The notes beneath the pieces were generated by a model. That model saw only the letters and a list, made by a program, of their open reading frames with translations. It had not been told where the DNA came from and ran no database searches. The position numbers and the translations under genes were made by a program. From NCBI RefSeq assembly GCF_038502225.1, contig NC_091298.1:27945963-28009962 (forward strand): a stretch of DNA of 64,000 nt, written 5' to 3'. Every line of letters begins with the position of its first letter. Positions within the stretch are counted from its first letter, which is position 1. This stretch comes from Cherax quadricarinatus. Taxonomy: Eukaryota > Arthropoda > Malacostraca > Decapoda > Parastacidae. This document shows, one piece after another, positions 1 to 10,649 of the stretch.

Positions 1-1112
1 CCACAATGACAAGGTTTTGGTTTTTAGTCTTTACAGCCAAAACTTCAACTACATCATTTGAGGTGTTTAGTAGTTCTGAGCAAATGAGCGACTCTGTGAC
101 GTACAGGCCAACCCTCCCTTGTTGCCTATTTAGTCTGTCACATCTGAATAGTTTATAACCTGGGATCCATGTTTCGTTGTCAAAATGATCCTTTGTGTGG
201 GTCTCTGCAACAGCCGCAAACATTGCATTTAATGTAAGGTATTTTGTTGTTGATGGCTTTAGACCCTGTATGTTTGCAAACCTAAATGTCGTTATATTGA
301 TGGAATTTTGGGAGGCTTTGTTTGCTGGCATTAATATCTATTGTTTTGGAGTGGAGGCCAAGGACTGCCCCTCCACTCCAGAAGTGTTTTCAGTTGGTGT
401 GGGATTTCTGTCATTTCTTGTCAGTCTTTTTTTCTTCCTGGCACTAAAAAACCTCCTTCTCTAGAGAGGCTTTGGCTTCCCTCTTTTGTTTCCCATAGCC
501 CGACTATGTCCCCTTTAGATGGTGTGCCTGATAGCATATGTTGTAGCATCGTCTTTCATGGACTGACAAGTGACACATTTTGGAGTGAAATAAATTACAA
601 GAAGAAGAGTTGCACTCTCCTGTTGTCATGTGGGTGCGGCAATTTTTGGGATGGTCAAAAGTGCATGTTCCACCTGTTTTTTCAGATGTACCATACATAC
701 AGATACCCAAGGCATAGAATTTGCATAGATAAGATTTTTGTTTGCCAGTTTTTTTTTTTTTTGTTTTGTTTTTTTGTGGCTGCGTTCCCTACTGGTGCAT
801 TTTTTTCTGTTTCCCCACTGCCTACAGCCCTTATACAGACATCAGCGCTTCCACCAGTTTTTACTGGAAATGTGTCAACACTATTTCCCAAGGCATCATC
901 CCCTTTTGTTCCATCTCCAGCAGTATTGCTGCTTTGCACCTCTGGAAATTGTATAACATTGTCTTTACCTGATTCATCACCAGGGTCACTATCTCCATTT
1001 CGAGCACTGTCCTCCAGGACAAGACCATCCCTATCTGGTGCACTATCCTCCAGGACAACACAGCCCCCATCTGGTGCACTGTCCTCCAGAACAACTCCAG
1101 CGTCCTCTGGTG
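1..1112 (-). mobile_element. 5' part of a non-LTR retrotransposon (CCCH-finger region plus endonuclease), truncated by the window edge
   Basis: On the minus strand the sequence reads from an acidic, repetitive leader (three imperfect copies of a VLEDSAPD-type motif, about 1115-980) into a Cys/His-rich stretch at 710-504. That stretch has the spacing of CCCH zinc fingers (CMYGTSEKTGGTCTFDHPKNC, then CNSSSCNLFH and CYNICYQAHH). It is followed at about 300-1 by an AP-endonuclease start containing ANIQGLKP, AVAETHTKDH and GRVGLYV. This order (finger-rich ORF1 region, then EEP/APE endonuclease) is that of an APE-type LINE. The frame changes near 700 and stops lie between the blocks, so this copy is dead. 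The RT would lie beyond position 1. The clade cannot be set from this part. Confidence 0.75.
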
Positions 1113-1114
1113 CA

Positions 1115-1790
1115 CTGCCCTTTTTCTCTTCCAGAATTAGAGTCCACGCTTTCCATTTGCCGGCCGTTGGCACCGGGATTTGATGATATCCACATCAGTA
1201 TGCTACACCATCTCCATTCTACGGCCCTTCCCGTTATTTTACGTCTTTTCGATCTAATTTTGGAGCGAGGGGTTCTCCCAAAACACTGGAAATCAGCTAT
1301 TGTACTACCCTTTCACATTTTCGGGTCCGTATTGGCGCCTCGCTTTCCTCGGACTTTGTACAAGCCGAAGGAGTCCCACAAGGTTGTGTCCTCAGTATTA
1401 CTCTTTTTCTCTTAACTATAAATGACCTACCTTCCATTCATCCTTCGCATATTTGGTCATCACTTTGTTGATGACTTCACTATAGCTTACTCAGGCGCTG
1501 ATTGTCGCCTAGTAGCAGCCTCCCTTCAGGCTGTGATAGACCAAGTCTCCCATTGGACCACTTCTCATGGCATTAAATTTTCCAGTACGAAAACTCGATT
1601 CATTACCTTCATTAGACGTCCGCTTATACTGGATAATTCCTTGTACTTACACGGTTCACGCATTCCGGCAAATGAAACGGTCAGGTTTCTGGGCCTGCTT
1701 TTTGATCGCCGGCTGAGGTGGAGACCTCACATTTCTTCGTTAAAGACAACTTGCCATGGTCGGCTAAATCTCCTTAAGGTTCACTAGCCA
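1115..1790 (+). pseudogene. I-type LINE reverse transcriptase fragment, internally deleted
   Basis: The plus strand reads PELESTLSICRPLAPGFDDIH and LERGVLPKHWKSAIVLPF, then after about 1312 jumps to a later RT segment: GVPQGCVL-like, FVDDFTIAYSGADC (the catalytic aspartates), FSSTKTRFITF and RFLGLLFDRRLRWRPH. The same blocks occur in the same order in the minus-strand copies at 31.1-33.6 kb and 60.2-63.9 kb, so this is a diverged member of that family. Roughly 350 bp between the two RT parts are missing, and the frame shifts at the join. It has no ORF1, endonuclease or RNase H. It abuts the preceding LINE head to head near 1113. Confidence 0.85.
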
Positions 1791-1979
1791 AGGACACTCG
1801 AGTCATTGGCTAGTGCAGTGTTGTTATTGATCAATACCACTCATTCGTGGTCAGAGTAATATAAAATACTGCTCGTTGTACTAGCACACCAAACAGGGAC
1901 TAGAATGAAATTAGCCTAGAGCCATCCACACCATCGTGTGTCCTTGGGTAGCGAGCACAACATCCAGTTCCGCTGGATG

Positions 1980-2090
1980 TGCTGCTTTTAAGGATCGTAT
2001 GATCCAATGGATTAGGGCGTCATGTGTTTTTGCCCACCATGAGGCAGGCCAAAGCAGCATGGGTTCGAGTCCTTGGCTAGTGCAGTGTTG

Positions 2091-2091
<1 letters not shown>
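1980..2091 (+). mobile_element. tRNA-derived SINE head (putative)
   Basis: A B-box identical to the consensus (GGTTCGAGTCC, 2062-2072) lies 51 bp after an A-box-like TGATCCAATGG (2000-2010). This is the internal RNA polymerase III promoter spacing of tRNA-derived SINEs. The unit runs directly into a TA microsatellite, a common SINE/LINE tail. Its last 20 bp (TTGGCTAGTGCAGTGTTGTT) occur also at 1807-1826, so two related units may lie in tandem across 1787-2091. No cloverleaf of a functional tRNA is evident. Between 1787 and 1980 I see only this partial duplicate. Confidence 0.5.

Positions 2092-2173
<82 letters not shown>
2092..2173. repeat. (TA)n microsatellite
   Basis: An uninterrupted run of about 41 TA dinucleotides. 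It sits exactly between the SINE head and the 3' end of the RTE-type LINE. RTE elements often end in short microsatellites, so it may be the tail of either unit. Confidence 0.98.
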
Positions 2174-2175
<2 letters not shown>

Positions 2176-4450
2176 ATTATCACACTGGCCGATTCCCACC
2201 AAGGCAGGGTGGCCCGAAAAAGAAAAACTTTCACCATCATTCACTCCATCACTGTCTTGCCAGAAGGGTGCTTTACACTACAGTTTTTAAACTGCAACAT
2301 TAACACCCCTCCTTCAGAGTGCAGGCACTGTACTTCCCATCTCCAGGACTCAAGTCCGGCCTGCCGGTTTCCCTGAATCCCTTCATAAATGTTACTTTGC
2401 TCACACTCCAACAGCACGTCAAGTATCAAAAACCATTTGTCTCCATTCACTCCTATCAAACACGCTCACGCATGCCTGCTGGAAGTCCAAGCCCCTCGCA
2501 CACAAAACCTCCTTTACCCCCTCCCTCCAACCCTTCCTAGGCCGACCCCTACCCCGCCTTCCTTCCACTACAGACTGATACACTCTTGAAGTCATTCTGT
2601 TTCGCTCCATTCTCTCTACATGTCCGAACCACCTCAACAACCCTTCCTCAGCCCTCTGGACAACAGTTTTGGTAATCCCGCACCTCCTCCTAACTTCCAA
2701 ACTACGAATTCTCTGCATTATATTCACACCACACATTGCCCTCAGACATGACATCTCCACTGCCTCCAGCCTTCTCCTCGCTGCAACATTCATCACCCAC
2801 GCTTCACACCCATATAAGAGCGTTGGTAAAACTATACTCTCATACATTCCCCTCTTTGCCTCCAAGGACAAAGTTCTTTGTCTCCACAGACTCCTAAGTG
2901 CACCACTCACTCTTTTTCCCTCATCAATTCTATGATTCACCTCATCCTTCATAGACCCATCCGCTGACACGTCCACTCCCAAATATCTGAATACGTTCAC
3001 CTCCTCCATACTCTCTCCCTCCAATCTGATATTCAATCTTTCATCATCTAATCTTTTTGTTATCCTCATAACCTTACTCTTTCCTGTATTCACCTTTAAT
3101 TTTCTTCTTTTGCACACCCTACCAAATTCATCCACCAATCTCTGCAGCTTCTCTTCAGAATCTCCCAAGAGCACAGTGTCATCAGCAAAGAGCAGCTGTG
3201 ACAACTCCCACTTTGTGTGTGATTCTTTATCTTTTAACTCCACGCCTCTTGCCAAGACCCTCGCATTTACTTCTCTTACAACCCCATCTATAAATATATT
3301 AAACAACCACGGTGACATCACACATCCTTGTCTAAGGCCTACTTTTACTGGGAAAAAATTTCCCTCTTTCCTACATACTCTAACTTGAGCCTCACTATCC
3401 TCGTAAAAACTCTTCACTGCTTTCAGTAACCTACCTCCTACACCATACACTTGCAACATCTGCCACATTGCCCCCCTATCCACCCTGTCATACGCCTTTT
3501 CCAAATCCATAAATGCCACAAAGACCTCTTTAGCCTTATCTAAATACTGTTCACTTATATGTTTCACTGTAAACACCTGGTCCACACACCCCCTACCTTT
3601 CCTAAAGCCTCCTTGTTCATCTGCTATCCTAATCTCCGTCTTACTCTTAATTCTTTCAATTATAACTCTACCATACACTTTACCAGGTACACTCAACAGA
3701 CTTATCCCCCTATAGTTTTTGCACTCTCTTTTATCCCCTTTGCCTTTATACAAAGGAACTATGCATGTTCTCTGCCAATCCCTAGGTACCTTACCCTCTT
3801 CCATACATTTATTAAATAATTGCACCAACCACTCCAAAACTATATCCCCACCTGCTTTTAACATTTCTATCTTTATCCCATCAATCCCGGCTGCCTTACC
3901 CCCTTTCATTTTACCTACTGCCTCACGAACTTCCCCCACACTCACAACTGGCTCTTCCTCACTCCTACAAGATGTTATTCCTCCTTGCCCTATACACGAA
4001 ATCACAGCTTCCCTATCTTCATCAACATTTAACAATTCCTCAAAATATTCCCTCCATCTTCCCAATACCTCTAACTCTCCATTTAATAACTCTCCTCTCC
4101 TATTTTTAACTGACAAATCCATTTGTTCTCTAGGCTTTCTTAACTTGTTAATCTCACTCCAAAACTTTTTCTTATTTACAACAAAATTTGTTGATAACAT
4201 CTCACCCACTCTCTCATTTGCTCTCTTTTTACATTGCTTCACCACTCTCTTAACCTCTCTCTTTTTCTCCATATACTCTTCCCTCCTTGCATCACTTCTA
4301 CTTTGTAAAAACTTCTCATATGCTAACTTTTTCTCCCTTACTACTCTCTTTACATCATCATTCCACCAATCGCTCCTCTTCCCTCCTGCACCCACTTTCC
4401 TGTAACCACAAACTTCTGCTGAACAGTCTAACACTACATTTTTAAACCTA

Positions 4451-4452
<2 letters not shown>
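2174..4452 (-). mobile_element. RTE-type non-LTR retrotransposon, 5'-truncated
   Basis: A minus-strand LINE made of one long ORF (4434-2419), a 3' UTR of about 245 bp (2418-2174) and a TA-repeat tail. Upstream of the ORF start the sequence stops after about 18 bp in another TA run at 4453. The endonuclease that an RTE ORF normally carries before its RT is absent, so the copy is 5'-truncated. Rotted relics of the same family lie at 53.39-53.65 kb and 57.75-58.06 kb. Confidence 0.88.
2419..4434 (-). CDS. RTE-clade reverse transcriptase (671 codons, open)
   Basis: This encodes the RNA-dependent DNA polymerase that primes on nicked target DNA. Visible RT motifs: GIDGIKIEML near residue 183, YRGISLLSVPGKVYGR at 241, FRKGRGCVDQVF at 277, FMDLEKAYDRVDR at 308 (first catalytic Asp), GLRQGCVMSPWLFNIF at 366 and LLFADDTVLL with the catalytic Asp pair near 418. 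The C-terminus has LRWFGHVERM and RRGRGRPRKGW, typical of RTE/BovB proteins. The N-terminal 120 residues are Lys/Arg/Glu-rich linker. The APE endonuclease is missing. The start used is simply the first Met; the real ORF began further upstream. An undamaged frame of this length suggests a young insertion. It is not a host gene. Confidence 0.9.
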   Translation of the reverse strand: MLDCSAEVCGYRKVGAGGKRSDWWNDDVKRVVREKKLAYEKFLQSRSDARREEYMEKKREVKRVVKQCKKRANERVGEMLSTNFVVNKKKFWSEINKLRKPREQMDLSVKNRRGELLNGELEVLGRWREYFEELLNVDEDREAVISCIGQGGITSCRSEEEPVVSVGEVREAVGKMKGGKAAGIDGIKIEMLKAGGDIVLEWLVQLFNKCMEEGKVPRDWQRTCIVPLYKGKGDKRECKNYRGISLLSVPGKVYGRVIIERIKSKTEIRIADEQGGFRKGRGCVDQVFTVKHISEQYLDKAKEVFVAFMDLEKAYDRVDRGAMWQMLQVYGVGGRLLKAVKSFYEDSEAQVRVCRKEGNFFPVKVGLRQGCVMSPWLFNIFIDGVVREVNARVLARGVELKDKESHTKWELSQLLFADDTVLLGDSEEKLQRLVDEFGRVCKRRKLKVNTGKSKVMRITKRLDDERLNIRLEGESMEEVNVFRYLGVDVSADGSMKDEVNHRIDEGKRVSGALRSLWRQRTLSLEAKRGMYESIVLPTLLYGCEAWVMNVAARRRLEAVEMSCLRAMCGVNIMQRIRSLEVRRRCGITKTVVQRAEEGLLRWFGHVERMERNRMTSRVYQSVVEGRRGRGRPRKGWREGVKEVLCARGLDFQQACVSVFDRSEWRQMVFDT

Positions 4453-4540
<88 letters not shown>

Positions 4541-4560
4541 GTGTGTGTGTGTGTATGTAT
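4453..4560. repeat. (TA)n followed by (GT)n microsatellite
   Basis: About 88 bp of TA followed by about 14 bp of GT. It truncates the RTE-type LINE on its 5' side. The 98 bp that follow (4561-4658) are single-copy in this window and contain the short inverted words GGGTCC and GGGACCC. I cannot assign them. Confidence 0.97.
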
Positions 4561-4653
4561 ATTGGGTCCACTTCTGGTGTAAATTGTGGGACCCATAGCC
4601 TCGTAGAAGTGGAGAAAAAACGTGGATAGAAAGGATTGAGGAAGAATATTTGG

Positions 4654-4658
<5 letters not shown>

Positions 4659-4735
<77 letters not shown>
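4659..4735. repeat. (TA)n microsatellite
   Basis: About 38 TA units immediately beyond the A-rich 3' tail of the Tx1-like LINE on its right. Confidence 0.98.
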
Positions 4736-4740
<5 letters not shown>

Positions 4741-5366
4741 TAACGTAATTTTTTTTTTATTTAAAACAATACAATACATTAAATAGATAAAAGAACACAT
4801 TATCAGTTCTTACACAGAATTATAAATTTCATTATCAAAACACACAGACATTGAACTTTGTACTAACACAAACTGTCCCTCATCCCCAATGCATGATATC
4901 CCATGCACCTATGTTAAACAAGAACACGACTACATTACAATATGCATTGTTATTATTATTAACAAAGAAGCACCAAGCCTACAATATGCATTTATTTTCC
5001 ACTTTGTTATTTATATATTAATAATCCTTATACGTTTAATAAATTAACGTATTTTATTGAAAGTAATGCAAATACAAGATGATTATAAAACACAGAACCG
5101 ATTAATACACAAGAATCCAACACAATGACACCTCAACCAGGTCGTCTAAATACATGCAAAAGAGTAATATTACATAGAACAATGTAACACTGCCAAGTCA
5201 AACACATACACTGGTATTACACTCCCCAGACTTTGATTACACATCATACGCACAGGTTCATACACATTCGCCCGTTACATTATGCAAGGAGACGACCCCG
5301 TTTCTACCCCTGACAGCCCATCCTACATTAGCATTTACCATCCCTACCCTGCCCCTCCCACCGAAT

Positions 5367-8300
5367 TTACAAATTTAATAAAACCTCTAATGTTAGGTCT
5401 CTATAACCCTCTGTGAAAGCCCGCTCCCACCTTCTCCCATAAATTTCTCTGTTACGGCACAACGTTTTATAAAACGTAATTGCCAATACCCGCCTCTTCA
5501 CCTCACTGACCCCTTTCCCCCTCATTCCCCACGTTATGTACACATAATCTACCATAATGTACTCCACAGCCCTAATAATACTCTCATCCATACCCCCCAC
5601 GTCAAGACTTAATGCCCGCAGAACAGAAAAGTTTTTACCACTTATCCTATGCAGGACCCTGCTCAACCAACCCCTGACGCTCGCCAACCCCTCACAAAAA
5701 TACACTACGTGGAACGCAGAATCCTCCCCTCCACATATTCCACAGACCTCCCCCCATCAACCACCCGTCTAGCCCGTAAAACCACTCCCGATGGTAAAAT
5801 CCCATGCAAAAAACGATACATCACCTCACGCCCACGGGGTTGTAACCTTAACCTACTGAACCTTCTCCATATACTTCCCCAGTCATACATGGGGAAAATC
5901 CCCTCCACCGGTGCCACAACCCTCTCCACTAACATCCTACACAGCCTACTTATTTTTACCTTACCCAGATCCCTAACCAACACCACTGCCCTCAAAATAG
6001 TTTCACACTCACGCAACTCTATCCCAGAAAACATGTGTTTCAATCTACTGTGTATCTTGACCAACCCCTCCCCACCCACACCCTCCCTCATCACCTCCCT
6101 TTTAATGAAGATACATTTGACCCTCCGCTTTAAATTCATTAAACCCGACCCCCCCTGATGCACAGGTAACATTACCACATCCCTTTTAAGCCAATCACAG
6201 CCTGAACCCCACAAAAATTTAAAAACCCCTCTAAGTATATCTGCAATTGCCGTCCCAGTTAAAGGGAACACGGCTGCCACGTGCCAGACTTTACTATACA
6301 ATAAGACGTTAATTACAATGGCACGCTGCACAAGGGTCAAATGATAAGGCCGCAATGCTCCCAAGCGACCCCGAATCCTGTCTACCAACCTGACCGAGTT
6401 GTCCGCACGTGCAACATCGAGATCATCTGCATAGATAAGACCACAAATTTTTAATGACATCACCCGCTTCGTCACAACTGCACTACCCCACTCAACCCTC
6501 CCCACCCAAGCTCCTAACCCCATGACCATGGACTTCTCTGAATTCACTCTCATACCAGTTGCACGTGCGAACGTGTCGACTACCCCATCTAAGGCGTTCA
6601 TTGACATCCCTTCCCTAACCAGAACAGTAGTATCATCTACATACCCTATTAGAACTGGCCAAACCCTCCCTACTCCACTCCCTTCCCCCTCACTAATGCC
6701 CATTTGGTGCTCCACCATTCTATAAAAGGGGTCCTGTATGCACGCAAATAAAAGCTGTGACATAGGACACCCCTGTCTAAGTCCCCTACCCATTACAATC
6801 CTCCCCCCTAATCTTCCATTAATCTGTACTCTCGCCATTGCCCCTTGATATAACGCATCTACCCATCCCACTATTTCTTCCCCAAAACCCTGTCTCCTAA
6901 GGATAGCTCTCAATGCTTCTCGCTCCACTCTATCATATGCTCCTTGCCAGTCTAGTGCAACCAAACCCCCCATCCCCCCCCCCTGTTTCTTCCACGAAAT
7001 CCCTTAGTAACCCATGCCCCACCCCCATAGACCTACCTGGCAACCCAAACTGGGTTTCCGATACAACCCGCCCTACAACACACTTAATCCTATTTCCTAA
7101 AATCTTAGCAAACAACTTATAATCCGCGCATAACAACGATATTGCCCGGTAGTCCCTAAGCGAATGCTGTCCCTTACCCTTCGGTACCAAGACAACTACA
7201 GCTGTTGCCTGCTTGTCTCCCAACGTGCCCCTCTCCTTCATCAAGTTTAATAACCTCACCAAAAAACCCTTTATTAGCTCCCAATGCTGTTGATAAAACT
7301 CTGCCGGTAGTCCATCGATTCCCGGCACTTTGCCCTTACGCATGTCACTTAAAGCTCTCCATATTTCCTCCTCAGTTATTTCCCCACCCAGTGCTTCCCT
7401 ATCACTGTTTCCCAACCGACATGTCACACTTCCACACACCTGTTCTAAATCCCCAACTCCTACCCCTTCCTCTTGCCAATACTTCTCATACCACTTATCC
7501 GCAAACAACCCCATCCCATCTGTAGTGTGGATAACCTGACCCACCCTATACCCTCCCACCGACTCATGAACCTCCAACCATGGAATAGCTGTTGCCTGCT
7601 GACGTTGTTTTTGCCTGCGCAACACACACGACGACGGCCTATCTCCCCATAACACCTCCTCCACCCCCGCCATTACTCTCACCGCTTGGAACCGCTCGTC
7701 CTGGATTTCCCGCAACCTCTCTTTAAGTACCATAATGTTGTCCATAGGATAGGTACCCTCCACTGCTCCCTTTACATAACAACCCCTTAACCTATCCTCC
7801 AAATAATTAATAAGCCCAAATTTTAAAGAATTGATCCTTTTCCCTTCCCGTACATAATAATGCCGAATCCGTTCCTTAGCCACACCATCCCACCACGTTA
7901 CCACGTCCTCGACCCCTTTTACTTCCTCAGTTAACCCCTCCCACAACGCTGTAAAACCCTCCAACCCCTCCTCATCTTCCAACACACTCGTATTTAATTT
8001 CCAGTATCCCCTAGAGATACTAGCTAGTGAATCCCACTCGACCTCTGCTACTACCGCCCGATGATCGGAAAAAACTACTTCAATAGTACGGACAGACTTT
8101 GACAACACCTTGTGAGATATGTACAACCTATCTAACCTAGCTGCATAACCTCTCCTCACGAAAGTATGCTCCACCTCCCACGCGCCCCCACCTACCACAT
8201 CCCTCAACTGAACATCCACCAAGAGATTACGTAAGACTGCCAACATGTGCCCCGCCCCTCGTGGTTCCACATCAGCTCTCCTGATAACACAATTCCAGTC

Positions 8301-8713
8301 CCCACCAACGATGGCCACTGCGCCACTGCAGGTAAACCACGGAAGGCGAAAACTAGTTCATCACACACTATATCCCTCTTTACTTTCATATCGTTTTCAG
8401 CCGGTGCATACACACTTACAAAGGTTACCCTCTGCCCCATCCACCACCCATCCACACGCAACACCCTCCCCCCCCCTCCCCCCTCACTTCGTTACAACAC
8501 AAACAGGCTCGCCTCCTTTATCAATAAACCCACACCACCTTTCGAACGTGCAGATGGCAGAGTCAAAACCTTATACCCTGCCACCTCAAGCACTCTTCCC
8601 TCCCTGAAATTATGCTCCTGTAGAAATACGACGTCCACTCTATATCGATGTAAGAGCATATGAAAACATTCCCTCTTCACTCCAGTACACAGTCCATTCA
8701 CATTCACAGTCAT
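5367..8713 (-). pseudogene. Tx1-like LINE ORF2 (APE endonuclease + reverse transcriptase), frameshifted
   Basis: The reading runs through at least four frames. MTVNVNGLCTGVKRE at 8713 begins the AP endonuclease, with VVFLQEHNF (Glu of the active site), FVSVYAPAEND, VGGDWNCVI (GDxN) and FSDHRAVVAEV (SDH). The RT follows with KVPGIDGLPAEFY, DYRAISLLCADYK, LVALDWQGAYDRV, GLRQGCPMSQLLF and GYVDDTTVLV (catalytic YVDD). A C-terminal Cys/His patch (CGGEDSAFHVVYFC) spans about 5740-5690. Breaks lie near 8480, 8290, 6970 and 5735. Two of them (8467-8486 and 6965-6983) fall in runs of C, where a real indel or a base-calling error is equally possible. The remaining frames are long and clean, so damage is light. 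Confidence 0.82.
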
Positions 8714-8728
8714 ACACCTAAGGCCTTC

Positions 8729-9967
8729 CTAAAGCTTCCAACCCTTCCTCCTCTCAACCTTCCCAGAGCCTCCTGCCCCAGGGTCAACACATGATGTCTC
8801 ACCATCCACCCCACCCCCCTTCTTCCGATGCCGCTTATCCTGGCTATCTCGATAATATGCATCCTTCCTCCCAGACCTCTGCGCTGGCGTCAGGACATCA
8901 TCTGAGTCTGACGCTGCCGCCCTCTTCCTCGTGACGCCCTCCACCGCCATGCTGTCTTCCGACGATTCCTCACAGTGAACGTCAACCGCTACTGTGTCAT
9001 GTTGCACAGAGCACGGTGACTCCTCTCTGTGCCTGCTGATTTCCTCCTTCCTTCTTGTGCCTGTCCCGACACTCTCTCCTTGCAACTCAGGAACCATCTC
9101 TCGGACTAAGCCATCATCCTCCCCAGAAGGTGGTAAAGTTTTCAATACCTCATCGAGCTCCTCCTCCAGCTCCCGCACCTCCTGCTGGATGAGCACTTCC
9201 TCCCCTGTCACCGGCAAAGTGGCCATTTCTGGCTCCACACAACTCATGCCTCGCCCATCATGCACCACAAGGGAATCCTCAACAATTTCACTCCACAGAC
9301 GGCCATCTCCTCGGTTTCCCTTGGAACTCTCCACTACGGCATCCACACCTGTAACTGGTGCTCCACCAGTCTGCGCCGTCCCCCTCCACTGTCGCCCATA
9401 CGTCGCCGCCATGTGATCGTACTCCCCACACAGCCTGCATGTACGTCGCTGCCCAGCATATGACACTAGAATTTGGGTCCGAAACTCCGTCATCACGACG
9501 TAGGATGGGATCGGATGCCTCAGAGTCATTTTGAGGGAGAAAGTGCCCTCCGGACGTCCCATGTACGCACCTGCCGCCCACTTGCCTTGGGTTGCCAGAT
9601 GTACGGTACCATAAGCTGCAAACACGTTGCTTAAGTCCTCCTCATCAGCCTCGAAGGGGACGTTGCGCAACTTCACCCATGTATAGTGACGAGAGACGTC
9701 TATGAGACGCACTCTGACAGCTGGGGTTACATCTATACTCACATGCTCGAATTTCTTCACCAACGACTCATACACAGCCGTCGAATTTAACTTGACGAAG
9801 ATTCGATAGGCCCCATTCAGGGCCAAACCATATACCTCATCATCCTGTACTCCGTACGTCTCTCTGATGATTGTCGGAAGTAACACATGCGCCGTAGAGG
9901 GGGAAATCGCCCCACGAAGCAGCTCAACGCCGACAGTGTTCACCCTACGCTGGATACTCAGCGCCAT
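8729..9967 (-). CDS. Tx1-like LINE ORF1, nucleic-acid-binding protein
   Basis: An open frame of about 412 codons from the Met at 9967. The frame stays open to 10174, but the first 69 codons look like leader. The middle has an RRM-like segment (YTWVKLRNVPFEADEEDL) and then CRLCGEYDHMAATY. That is a CCHC zinc knuckle with its last Cys changed to Tyr, so zinc binding is probably lost. The C-terminal half is acidic and Ser-rich and ends in a basic stretch (RKDAYYRDSQDKRHRKKGGG). Such proteins coat LINE RNA. It ends 15 bp before ORF2, as expected for a bicistronic element. Confidence 0.72.
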   Translation of the reverse strand: MALSIQRRVNTVGVELLRGAISPSTAHVLLPTIIRETYGVQDDEVYGLALNGAYRIFVKLNSTAVYESLVKKFEHVSIDVTPAVRVRLIDVSRHYTWVKLRNVPFEADEEDLSNVFAAYGTVHLATQGKWAAGAYMGRPEGTFSLKMTLRHPIPSYVVMTEFRTQILVSYAGQRRTCRLCGEYDHMAATYGRQWRGTAQTGGAPVTGVDAVVESSKGNRGDGRLWSEIVEDSLVVHDGRGMSCVEPEMATLPVTGEEVLIQQEVRELEEELDEVLKTLPPSGEDDGLVREMVPELQGESVGTGTRRKEEISRHREESPCSVQHDTVAVDVHCEESSEDSMAVEGVTRKRAAASDSDDVLTPAQRSGRKDAYYRDSQDKRHRKKGGGVDGETSCVDPGAGGSGKVERRKGWKL

Positions 9968-10381
9968 GTTGTTGCTATGAGAGCTCTCCTGACAAACAGC
10001 AGAGGGGTGCAGAGCACAACCGCACTCCACCGCAGTCAGGCAGCTAATGGCATAATTAATAATGTCGGGAGGGTTCGTGGAGATGTGAAGGTTGGAGATA
10101 ACACAGCTCTCAGTATAGCTACTGAATTCCCTATACTTATACTTGTGTAGTATATTGTAGATCGTATCATCCATATATATATTTAGGCTCCCTTTCAGTA
10201 GGCTCAGCGACTAGCATGTGTGACGTTACGTGATGCACATGTGTGTGTGAGAATCGCTGTAACTCTCTCAGTTCTCTGTGCTTAGGTCCACGACAGGCAA
10301 CACAGGCAGTCTGGCCCTCTCCTCTTACATTCTGCTAATATGTTGTGAGGGAAAAGTTCAATAGATAGGAGTAGAGATATA

Positions 10382-10640
10382 GTAACGATAGTTTCATTGC
10401 CGGCTACTAGTTAAGATAGGGTAAGTCACACTCCCGTTTTCCCGCCTTTTCTCCCCCACCCCTGAAGTGGTAGTTTCATTGCCGGCTACTAGTTAAGGTA
10501 GGGTAAGTCACCCTCCCGTTTTTCCCGCCTTTTCTCCCCCACCCCTAAAGTGATAGTTTGATTGCCGGCTGCTTGTTAACGTAGGGTCAGTCTAGCTCCC
10601 GCTATCCCTTCCCCTCCCTCTTCCCCCCCCCCCGAAAGGT
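10382..10640 (-). repeat. Three tandem ~85-bp repeats in the 5' leader of the Tx1-like LINE
   Basis: Three imperfect copies start near 10382, 10467 and 10550. Each has ATAGTTTCATTGCCGGCT or a close form, then GTTAAGATAGGGTAAGTCA, then a C-rich block. The first two differ by only a few bases and the third is more diverged. Tandem repeats in a LINE 5' UTR often act as promoter monomers. Here that role is inference. They could instead belong to the neighbouring LTR element, as the boundary is not marked. Confidence 0.7.
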
Positions 10641-10649
10641 GACGTGTGG

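Larger units (their letters stand above)
4741..10640 (-). mobile_element. Tx1/L1-like non-LTR retrotransposon, close to full length
   Basis: A two-ORF LINE on the minus strand. In order it has a 5' leader with tandem repeats (10640-9968), ORF1 with a degenerate zinc knuckle (9967-8729), ORF2 with APE endonuclease and RT (8713-5367), and a 3' UTR (5366-4760) ending in a short A-run (the T-run at 4750-4759 on the plus strand). ORF1 and ORF2 are 15 bp apart. The ORF2 RT blocks (DYRAISLLCADYKLFAKIL, FGLPGRSM, ALDWQGAYDRV) are closest to L1/Tx1-type proteins. The assignment to Tx1 rather than L1 is from memory of motif shape only. Confidence 0.75.

Noticed and set aside
504..710. Host zinc-finger gene
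   Set aside because: The CCCH block is followed in the same direction by a LINE endonuclease start (ANIQGLKP, GRVGLYV), so it is retroelement ORF1.
2062..2072. tRNA gene
   Set aside because: Only the A-box-like and B-box words fit. Acceptor stem and anticodon arm pairings are not visible, and the unit ends in a TA tract, so a SINE is more likely.
10160..10200. TATATATATTTAG as a core promoter for the Tx1-like LINE
   Set aside because: LINE promoters are usually internal and lack TATA boxes. The word is short and the region is rich in TA.
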